Assembly: GCA_964494845.1 (NCBI GenBank)
Contig: CAZBSC010000002.1
Location: forward strand, 1 to 54,145
DNA: 54,145 nucleotides
Direction of reading: 5' to 3'
From: CAYRSA01 sp964494845
GTDB taxonomy: Bacteria; Patescibacteriota; Saccharimonadia; Saccharimonadales; JAGQNJ01
Below the pieces are notes generated by a model. It saw only the letters and a list, made by a program, of their open reading frames with translations. It did no database searches and was not told the origin of the DNA. Shown piece by piece: positions 24,561 through 30,746 of this stretch (the first letter of the stretch is position 1; each line of letters starts with the position of its first letter). The position numbers and the translations under genes were made by a program.

Positions 24561-24764
24561 ATGGCGAAGATTTTTAGAAGAAAAGAAGAAGTAGCGTATT
24601 TTGACTACAAGGATTTCAAATCCTTGCAACGATATTTGAACGTATACGGCCAGATTGAGCCGCGTAAAAAGACTGGCTTAACAGAGAGCCAACAACGACA
24701 TTTGTCACGGGCAATCAAACGAGCTCGACACTTGGCGTTGCTGCAATTCGTATCAAACGGCTAG
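24561..24764 (+). CDS. rpsR: Small ribosomal subunit protein bS18
   Basis: 30S platform protein, partner of S6. Diagnostic sequences are YFDYKDFKSLQRYLN, GQIEPRKKTGLTESQQRHLS and AIKRARHLALLQFV. At 67 aa it is of normal length and lacks the N-terminal zinc-type Cys found in some S18. AGGAGA lies ten bases before the ATG. No rplI (L9) follows, although it does in many bacteria. Loss of L9 is known in part of the CPR, but its absence at this place is only consistent with that. Confidence 0.95.
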   Translation: MAKIFRRKEEVAYFDYKDFKSLQRYLNVYGQIEPRKKTGLTESQQRHLSRAIKRARHLALLQFVSNG

Positions 24765-24797
24765 AATAAAGAATAAACCCTAAAAAGGAATTCTAAT

Positions 24798-25076
24798 ATG
24801 GATAATGTATACAAAAAAGTCCAGAATTTGCATAACAGATTTAAAGATACGGTTGATGAACCCCAAGCGGCAATCTCTACTAGTCTTCGAAATGATATAC
24901 AGCGTCTAGAAGATGAGATTGAAATGAAGAGAAACAAGGGAACGCTAGAGGACAGAGTGAAGGATATTATTCGTAAGCTAGAGTCGCATCGTAATGACAG
25001 CTTCATGAGTTACGATGATGTAAAATTTTTGATGGATAGGTTTGATGATCTTCGTCAAGATATCAGGAAACTATAG
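24798..25076 (+). CDS. Small charged helical protein
   Basis: No family recognised. Its 92 residues are almost entirely charged amphipathic helix with heptad-like spacing (LRNDIQRLEDEIEMKR, LEDRVKDIIRKLES, LMDRFDDLRQDIRKL), so it probably forms a coiled coil or helical hairpin. It has no Cys, signal or membrane segment. AAAAAGGAA gives a good SD. It is placed between rpsR and efp with short gaps, suggesting expression with translation genes. The function is unknown. Confidence 0.65.
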   Translation: MDNVYKKVQNLHNRFKDTVDEPQAAISTSLRNDIQRLEDEIEMKRNKGTLEDRVKDIIRKLESHRNDSFMSYDDVKFLMDRFDDLRQDIRKL

Positions 25077-25088
25077 GCAATAATTACC

Positions 25089-25655
25089 ATGGCTTTTGGA
25101 ATAACTGATCTTAAAAAAGGCACTATTTTTCAACTAGATGGTACACCGTACCGTGTTGTGCAGTATGGCCAAAAAGTTATGGGACGCGGTGGGAGCATAG
25201 TGAATGTAAAGATAAGAAGTCTTATAGATGGTCGGGTTTTGGATAAAACATTCAAGGGCAATGAAAACGTCGAGCCGGCTGATGTATCTAACCAAAAAGT
25301 CCAATATCTATACAACGATGTATCCAATTTTTTCTTTATGAATCAGGATACCTACGAGCAATTCGAGGTTAGAGCAGATATAATTGGCGATCAGTCGGGT
25401 TACTTGAAGGAAAGCGATAATGTCACAATCCAGCTGTTTGACGGCCAGGTGATAAATGTAGAATTACCTAAGAATGTTTACCTAAAAGTTACTTACTGCG
25501 AGGATGTGGTAAAAGGTGATACTACCAGCTCGATTACCAAAGACGCTGAACTTGAGACTGGGATAACAGTAAAAGTTCCAGCCTTCATAAAAACAGGTGA
25601 CGTAATATCTGTTGATACCGAGAGTGGCGCCTACCGTGAACGCAAGAAAGACTAA
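25089..25655 (+). CDS. efp: Elongation factor P
   Basis: Relieves ribosome stalling at consecutive prolines by binding between the P and E sites. It has the three-domain KOW/OB/OB layout at 188 aa. The domain I loop tip that reaches the peptidyl-transferase centre reads VMGRGGSIV, with Arg at residue 33. Most EF-P carry a modified Lys here (EpmA/B or YmfI types), and the EarP group carries rhamnosylated Arg. No earP or epmA lies in this window, so the modification state is unknown. The C-terminal domain ends TESGAYRERK, close to the usual EF-P signature. Confidence 0.96.
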   Translation: MAFGITDLKKGTIFQLDGTPYRVVQYGQKVMGRGGSIVNVKIRSLIDGRVLDKTFKGNENVEPADVSNQKVQYLYNDVSNFFFMNQDTYEQFEVRADIIGDQSGYLKESDNVTIQLFDGQVINVELPKNVYLKVTYCEDVVKGDTTSSITKDAELETGITVKVPAFIKTGDVISVDTESGAYRERKKD

Positions 25656-25670
25656 AGGAAACGACGAACT

Positions 25671-26390
25671 ATGTCTAAACAAAGACTAGATCAAGCTCTG
25701 GTCAGTAAAAAGCTAGTTCAGTCTCGCTCTCAAGCAGAAAACTACATAAAATTGGGAATTGTTAGTGTGGGTGGCGTAATTATTAAAAAACCAGGGTATT
25801 TTGTTAGCGATGATGCCCGTATCGCGTTGGACACAGACGAAAGATACGTGTCGCGTGCGGCATTGAAGTTGGCTTCGGTGGCAGAACAGTTTAGTCTAGA
25901 TTTTAAAAACAAAGTGATACTAGATGTTGGGTCATCAACCGGTGGCTTTACAGACTTTGCATTGCAACACGGTGCTGCTAAGGCTATTGATGTTGAAGTT
26001 GGTAGCAACCAGCTACACCCAAGTCTTAGGGGCGATAAAAGAATAGAGCTGCATGAACAAACTGATATCAGGTCAATTAAAAAGTTATCATCGCCAGCAG
26101 ATATTGTCGTAATTGATGTTTCATTCGTATCACTGAGAGAGATTTTGCCTCATGTTGCTTCTTTGATAAGCAAACATGCATTAGTTGTCGCGATGGTCAA
26201 ACCACAGTTTGAAGCGTCCAGCGAAGTTAAACACAAGGGTGTGATAAAAAATGAGCGAATAAGGCGAAATATTCTGAAAGATTTTGAAACTTGGGTAAGA
26301 CAGTATTTTGCGACCATAGATAAAGCCGATAGCAAGGTTAGCGGCAATAAAGGAAATGTCGAGCGTTTTTATTTGCTAAAGAAGATTTGA
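25671..26390 (+). CDS. tlyA: TlyA-family rRNA 2'-O-methyltransferase
   Basis: S4 domain plus FtsJ-like methyltransferase. TlyA of mycobacteria methylates 16S C1409 and 23S C1920; the proteins were once called hemolysins. The N-terminal S4 RNA-binding domain (about 1-60) includes RLDQALVSKKLVQSRSQAEN. The SAM motif is ILDVGSSTGGFTDFALQ (about 84-100). The K-D-K-E-type catalytic residues fit RAALKL, VVIDVSF and MVKPQFE. Length 239 aa is close to the family. AAAGGAAA is the SD, and the gene follows efp by 15 bases. Confidence 0.93.
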   Translation: MSKQRLDQALVSKKLVQSRSQAENYIKLGIVSVGGVIIKKPGYFVSDDARIALDTDERYVSRAALKLASVAEQFSLDFKNKVILDVGSSTGGFTDFALQHGAAKAIDVEVGSNQLHPSLRGDKRIELHEQTDIRSIKKLSSPADIVVIDVSFVSLREILPHVASLISKHALVVAMVKPQFEASSEVKHKGVIKNERIRRNILKDFETWVRQYFATIDKADSKVSGNKGNVERFYLLKKI

Positions 26391-26413
26391 CCATCTAGCC
26401 AAATCCTGGATGG
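26391..26413. terminator. Hairpin between convergent tlyA and crp-like genes
   Basis: CCATCTAG (26391-26398) pairs with CTGGATGG (26406-26413), eight pairs including one G-U, around CCAAATC. It begins directly after the tlyA stop. T tails are poor on both strands, so if it terminates transcription it is weak or works with another factor. Confidence 0.35.
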
Positions 26414-26418
26414 CGGTT

Positions 26419-27066
26419 TCAAAGAAAACTTCGCAATTTTGCTTCGTTCTTTATTGTGATATGAGACTGGACATTAGTAATGAAGCCTTTTCTGATTAGT
26501 TGGGCAAGTTCTCGCCCGGTCGTTTCTCTGGTAGCATTAATTGAGCTAGCGATATCTTGTTGTTTTAGAGGGGCTTCAATAAAAATTCCATCTTTTGTAG
26601 TTTCGCCAAATCGTTGGCTCATGATTAATAAAAATGAAATCAATCTTTCCCGAACCGATCTGTATTCTAAATTAATAATCCTTTCAGAATGAATTCGATA
26701 CATTTCTAAAACCACATCTAGTAGCGGCGGTAAAAGATCCTGATTTTGTTTTAGTAAGTTCAAATATTTCTTTTGATCGAGCCGCAGGACCTTAACTGGC
26801 GATAACGCTTCATATATAACATGACGGCCCTCTCCAGTGATGGACCATATGAGAGGGAAGATCTCGTTGGTTTTTCTTATAATCAGCAGGTTTTCTTCGC
26901 CGTATTTGGTTATGTCGTATGCTTTAACTAATCCCTCTACTATATAAAAAACGCCCTGGGGGTTCTCCCCAGGGCGAATAATAAATTCACCTTTTTTGTA
27001 AGTCAGTGGCGTGCCTTGCTGGAAGGCTTGCACTAAAGATGTGTGCTGATTCTTTGAAGCAAACAT
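26419..27066 (-). CDS. Crp/Fnr-family transcriptional regulator
   Basis: A 215-aa regulator with an N-terminal cyclic-nucleotide-binding-like barrel (KKGEFIIRPGENPQGVFYIV, about 24-43), a dimer helix and a C-terminal winged HTH (about 165-205). The recognition helix reads TRETTGRELAQL and so keeps the RETxGR residues with which E. coli CRP reads TGTGA/TCACA half sites. The phosphate-binding cassette of CRP (GELxxR) is not present, and there are no FNR-type Cys, so the ligand is unknown. On the minus strand CATAAT ends six bases before ATG, preceded by TTACGA at 18 bases. A textbook terminator lies inside codons 31-39. Confidence 0.9.
   Translation of the reverse strand: MFASKNQHTSLVQAFQQGTPLTYKKGEFIIRPGENPQGVFYIVEGLVKAYDITKYGEENLLIIRKTNEIFPLIWSITGEGRHVIYEALSPVKVLRLDQKKYLNLLKQNQDLLPPLLDVVLEMYRIHSERIINLEYRSVRERLISFLLIMSQRFGETTKDGIFIEAPLKQQDIASSINATRETTGRELAQLIRKGFITNVQSHITIKNEAKLRSFL
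26946..26976 (-). terminator. Intrinsic terminator inside the crp-like coding region
   Basis: Read on the minus strand (the sense strand of the regulator), a perfect 10-bp GC-rich stem with CGCCCTGGGG and CCCCAGGGCG arms and a 5-base loop (26952-26976) is followed at once by six T (26951-26946). This is a canonical Rho-independent terminator about 90-120 bases after the start codon, overlapping the conserved RPGENPQGVF of the sensor domain. Confidence 0.65.
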
Positions 27067-27141
27067 ACCTATATTATGTCACAAAAATATTGGTATTCGT
27101 AATTATCTTGTTTCCTATTAAAAATTTTCTCGTAAGGGTTG

Positions 27142-27159
27142 GTGTGAGATATCTCGCAC
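27142..27159. promoter_or_regulatory. CRP-type palindrome between divergent genes
   Basis: GTGTGAGATATCTCGCAC contains TGTGA-N6-TCGCA, a 9 of 10 match to the CRP site TGTGA-N6-TCACA, and is palindromic except for one position. It is centred near 27150, about 84 bases upstream of the crp-like start and about 92 bases upstream of the 27242 start. The match with the recognition helix of the adjacent regulator makes it the likely target. Confidence 0.6.
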
Positions 27160-27241
27160 TCTTCGAGCGATTAGGTTAACAGACATTGATCTTTATATAG
27201 GCATATACTGTTATTGTAGCAACAAATGAGGAGGTGCTCAG

Positions 27242-27862
27242 ATGGTTAGCTCAAAGGAAATAGAGAAACAATTAAAGAGATTGAATGTGCACTTTTCATT
27301 TTTTGGTAACGCGGAACTTCGCGAGCTACAAAATATAATTGTAGAGAATGAGCAGATCGAGTACTGCACTAACGGTCGTTACTCAGGAGGATTTGCTGTT
27401 TTATGTGTCACAAACATGCGAGTTTTACTAATCGATAAAAAACCGTTTTTCTTAATGCTCGAAGACCACAGTTACGAAATGATAACGGGGGTGGATTACT
27501 CGTATAGATTGTTAGATGCCACAGTAAAAATCCGTACAGCCAATAAAACCCTCAAATTCACCGGTTTCAACAAACAAGCGTTGAGGGACGCTACCAGTCA
27601 AATCCAACAACAGGTAATACACTTTCGCCAATTGCATATCATGAGAGCAGAGTCGGAACAATCCGGGATTGCTCAGGTTATTGATAATACCTCCCTGCAT
27701 GAGTGGCCACAACCAACAAATTTTTCCCCGGCAATATTATCTGGTAGTAGTGATGAAGCTGGTTTGGTGGAAGTGGGGTTGCCAGATGTAGGGATCTCCA
27801 ATTCCGCCAATACGTACATTAAGTCGCCATTACTGACCCGAAGACGCCTCCCTAGATACTAA
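27242..27862 (+). CDS. PH-domain-like (YokE type) hypothetical protein
   Basis: Residues about 20-125 look like a bacterial PH-like domain of the YokE/DUF304 kind. A helix precedes strands GFAVLCVTNMRVLLIDKK, EMITGVDYSYRLLDATVKIRT and LKFTGFNKQALRDATSQIQQ, the last being the closing helix. The C-terminal ~75 residues are Ser/Pro-rich and probably disordered. There is no membrane segment. AGGAGGTG five bases before ATG is a strong SD, and TATACT (27204-27209) is a possible -10. The CRP-type palindrome sits about 65 bases before the predicted start point, where class I activators bind, so activation by the divergent regulator is plausible (inference). Confidence 0.75.
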   Translation: MVSSKEIEKQLKRLNVHFSFFGNAELRELQNIIVENEQIEYCTNGRYSGGFAVLCVTNMRVLLIDKKPFFLMLEDHSYEMITGVDYSYRLLDATVKIRTANKTLKFTGFNKQALRDATSQIQQQVIHFRQLHIMRAESEQSGIAQVIDNTSLHEWPQPTNFSPAILSGSSDEAGLVEVGLPDVGISNSANTYIKSPLLTRRRLPRY

Positions 27863-27866
27863 AATC

Positions 27867-28943
27867 CTATGTGTTAAAACGAAATTCAACAATATCATCT
27901 GGCTGCATGATATAGTTTTTGCCCTCGAGGCGGACTTTCCCGTTAGCCTTTGCGCCAGCAATTGAGCCCGCTGATATCAGGTCGTCAAAACTAACTACTT
28001 CTGCAGCAATAAACCCTTTCTCAAAATCGCCGTGAATAACCCCTGCGGCTTTTGGGGCATTTGCGCCTTTTTTCACTGTCCATGCCCGTACTTCCTTTTC
28101 GCCGGCAGTTAGATAACTCTGCAGCCCCAGAGCATGGTAAGCAGCATGAATTAGTTGGGCTAAGCCAGTTTCTTCTTGGCCATAGCTTTCAAGTAGTTCT
28201 TTCGCATCATTACTATCAAGATCTTTTAGCTCGTTCTCTAATTTGGCACAAACAAATATGGCTTTGGCTGGGGCAACTATTTCACGAAGTTGTTGCTTTT
28301 TAGAGCTATCGGAAAGGCCTTTTTCGTCCATGTTAAATAAGTAGATAACAGGCTTCGCTGTAATTAGATGAGTGTCCTTGATAAGATCAAAATCTAGGTC
28401 ATTAACAGAGTAAAGTGGTTTGCCTTCATTGAGCAACTTTTGTGTTCGTTCTAGTGTATCGACAATAGGTTTTAGCTTGGGGTTGCCCTTGGCTTCTTTA
28501 GTAATTTTTGGAAGCTGTTTTTCGACGGTTTGTAGATCTGCCAGCATAAGTTCCGTATTGATTACTTCTATGTCTTTTTCAGGATTAACTTTTTCCTCGA
28601 CGTGCACAACGTTAGAGTCGTCAAAGGCCCTGACGACATGACATAAAGCATCGGTGGAGCGAATATGGCCCAGAAACTGGTTCCCCAGACCTTCACCCTT
28701 AGATGCTCCAGAAACTAACCCTGCGATATCAATAAAATTCACCGTTGCCGGCACGATAGGTGCGTTGTTATACATTTTTGCTAGGGCTGAAAGTCGGTGA
28801 TCCGGGATAGCGACTATGCCTGTATTGGGCTCGATTGTTGCGAAAGGATAGTTTGCAGCTAGTATGTCGTTGTTCGTTAAGCAGTTAAAAAGTGTCGACT
28901 TGCCAACGTTTGGTAGCCCAACTATTCCAATAGATAAAGACAT
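27867..28943 (-). CDS. ychF: Redox-regulated ATPase/GTPase YchF (Ola1 type)
   Basis: An Obg-family P-loop NTPase that prefers ATP and associates with ribosomes. G1 is GLPNVGKST (about 8-16), G3 is DIAGLVSGASKGEGLGN (about 71-87), and the G4-like NMDE is at about 210. The TGS-like C-terminal domain ends DDIVEFRF. At 358 aa it has normal family length. On the minus strand TGT-TAGAAT (28951-28956) ends seven bases before ATG, without an SD, giving a leaderless-type start. Its 3' end is four bases from the convergent PH-like gene. Confidence 0.96.
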   Translation of the reverse strand: MSLSIGIVGLPNVGKSTLFNCLTNNDILAANYPFATIEPNTGIVAIPDHRLSALAKMYNNAPIVPATVNFIDIAGLVSGASKGEGLGNQFLGHIRSTDALCHVVRAFDDSNVVHVEEKVNPEKDIEVINTELMLADLQTVEKQLPKITKEAKGNPKLKPIVDTLERTQKLLNEGKPLYSVNDLDFDLIKDTHLITAKPVIYLFNMDEKGLSDSSKKQQLREIVAPAKAIFVCAKLENELKDLDSNDAKELLESYGQEETGLAQLIHAAYHALGLQSYLTAGEKEVRAWTVKKGANAPKAAGVIHGDFEKGFIAAEVVSFDDLISAGSIAGAKANGKVRLEGKNYIMQPDDIVEFRFNT

Positions 28944-28985
28944 AGGTCATATTCTAACAGAGGTAAGGCAATTATCCTAAGCTTA

Positions 28986-29393
28986 TTATTCTACAGATAT
29001 AGTACCTTTAATATAGGGGGCTAGATGATCGTGCATTCTCCACTTGCCCTTATTCTTGAAGGTGAATGTCCAACTTTCACCTGGCTTTAGCTCTCTTTTT
29101 GGATCAAATTCTGGGTACAAATCATGAGTTGGATGGATATTGGATGCTGGCCAGCGATTGCTTCCACTTTTATTGACGAACGTTATAGCTTCACCAGTTT
29201 TTAGGGTTACTTCGTTCGGGCTATACCCATCATCATTCATTACTATTGTTGCGACAACTTTTCCGTTAGTTGGGGCAGGCTCTTGAGTCTGAGTCTGCTC
29301 GTTATTTTTACGACTAAGCTGAGAGTACCCGACAATGAATAAGAAAATTAACGCAAAGAAGAATAGTGCGATTAATAGATGTTTTTTCTTCAT
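28986..29393 (-). CDS. Exported cupredoxin-like protein
   Basis: An N-terminal signal-anchor (about residues 5-24) is followed by a Gln/Pro linker and one cupredoxin barrel (about 45-135; SPNEVTLKTGEAITFVNKSG, GESWTFTFKNKGKWRMHDHL). In type 1 copper proteins the last loop reads Cys-x(n)-His-x(n)-Met. Here it reads MHDHLAPYIKG with no Cys, so a blue-copper centre is unlikely, though two His here and two in NIHPTHD could still bind metal. I start at the ATG that overlaps the preceding stop (TAATG), giving 135 aa; a start five codons earlier is possible. It is translationally coupled to the Cys/His-rich gene upstream. Confidence 0.8.
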   Translation of the reverse strand: MKKKHLLIALFFFALIFLFIVGYSQLSRKNNEQTQTQEPAPTNGKVVATIVMNDDGYSPNEVTLKTGEAITFVNKSGSNRWPASNIHPTHDLYPEFDPKRELKPGESWTFTFKNKGKWRMHDHLAPYIKGTISVE

Positions 29394-30592
29394 TAGATTG
29401 CCGTACAATAAGATTTATATTTTGGCTCGAATTTATCACAAAACTGACTGAGTTTATCGTCACTCTCGATTATATCTTCAGCTCGGTCCGAGATTGTGGC
29501 GTAACACCTTTTTTTGTAAGCCGTCGATATTAGATTATTACATAGGTCTAGGGCGGTTTCTTGTGTGCTCTCATGCCAAAATGAATTTTGTGACGCACCT
29601 TCTATACAAGCTAGTGCCAATTCATTTGACTTCGCATAACTACAGTTTTTCTCAACCTTTTCTGAGTCACTAGAGAAGGTTGTGCCGACATCTCTTCCCA
29701 TACTTAAGAAACAAGTTGTCTGGTATTTATTTTCAATCTCAGTGCATGCGTTCGCTACTTTGTTATATTTAGTTCCAAATATTGCTATCATTCTCGATGT
29801 TTGATAGTTATAGCAAGCAAATTTATATCTTTCGTTGATTTTTGAAGAATTACACGGGAACAAAGGGTCATTGCTCAGCCATTCACTACTATGGTAATGG
29901 CTGTCTTCTTTATGTTTTTTTGCGTCATTAACCGATAGAGCTCCAACTACGTTTTCCATAAAGACGCCTGAATAGCAGGATTCCTTACTGTCAAACATTT
30001 TCGGCAAGCCGTCACATCCTTTTAATGCTTCGGGGAGGTCGTAATCGTTGTAAGCCATTAAACCGTGGCCTATTCCATGAAAGCACTGATGTGCATAAAA
30101 ATTATTAATCTGATTTTGACAGATCAGGTTAATGCTTTCGGATAGATTTTCTGCACCATGCTCTTTAAAAAAGGCTTCTGTTACTCCATGGGTATAGCCG
30201 GACATACATTCACTGTTGTTTACGCTAAATGCCTTTTCGCCTATTAACTCATAGTTGAGATGGCCTACTTTATGGACGTATTGATGACAGTCAACTGGGG
30301 ACGCCTTTATTCTTGCAATAGTCTCGTCTACGCCGTGTTTTTTCAGGTATTTTTTCAATATTTTTTCGTCCGAAAAGATCCCACGGTCATCCCTAGCTAC
30401 TTGATTACCGTGTACTTGGTTGAAAGCCAAGTTATTTAAGATAAAAAGAACACAAGCGAAAGCCAGCAACATTGCGATGTATGAATAATATCTAATGTAT
30501 CTATTCTGCCGGTAAAGTAGGGCCAGCTTAGAAAAAAAATATTTAGATTTTTGACGTATTTTTAAATTATGGGCTTTTCTATTTTTAGTCAT
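29393..30592 (-). CDS. Membrane-anchored Cys/His-rich repeat protein
   Basis: No family recognised. A basic cytosolic tail (1-37) and one helix (38-56) display a ~340-residue outer domain with 16 Cys. In its second half the Cys form pairs 11-13 residues apart (158/170, 193/206, 247/260, 283/294, 317/329, 351/363, 385/396), and pairs recur mostly every 33-36 residues. This fits helical hairpins each locked by a disulfide, like a Sel1/TPR-sized solenoid. Two His clusters, CHQYVHKVGH (102-111) and HQCFHGIGH (168-176), share HxxxH and HxxGH patterns and could bind metal. It overlaps the cupredoxin gene by one base, so the two probably act together. The start is uncertain because a TATAAT lies only two bases upstream. 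Confidence 0.75.
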   Translation of the reverse strand: MTKNRKAHNLKIRQKSKYFFSKLALLYRQNRYIRYYSYIAMLLAFACVLFILNNLAFNQVHGNQVARDDRGIFSDEKILKKYLKKHGVDETIARIKASPVDCHQYVHKVGHLNYELIGEKAFSVNNSECMSGYTHGVTEAFFKEHGAENLSESINLICQNQINNFYAHQCFHGIGHGLMAYNDYDLPEALKGCDGLPKMFDSKESCYSGVFMENVVGALSVNDAKKHKEDSHYHSSEWLSNDPLFPCNSSKINERYKFACYNYQTSRMIAIFGTKYNKVANACTEIENKYQTTCFLSMGRDVGTTFSSDSEKVEKNCSYAKSNELALACIEGASQNSFWHESTQETALDLCNNLISTAYKKRCYATISDRAEDIIESDDKLSQFCDKFEPKYKSYCTAI

Positions 30593-30746
30593 CGATTATA
30601 TTCTTCAATTAAAGTAAATTGTATTGTTACGTAGCTTAAAAAAACCGATTCAAGCATAAGGTAATCATATAATAAGAGTTTTTGATTAACAATCTTTAAA
30701 CGTAAGCGTATATGGTGTATCATTATTGCAAAATGAGTATCAGAAT

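Noticed and set aside
30726..30746. TTG start seven codons upstream of the SurA-like surface protein
   Set aside because: An ATG follows at 30747. The extension adds no recognisable signal and the TTG has no SD.
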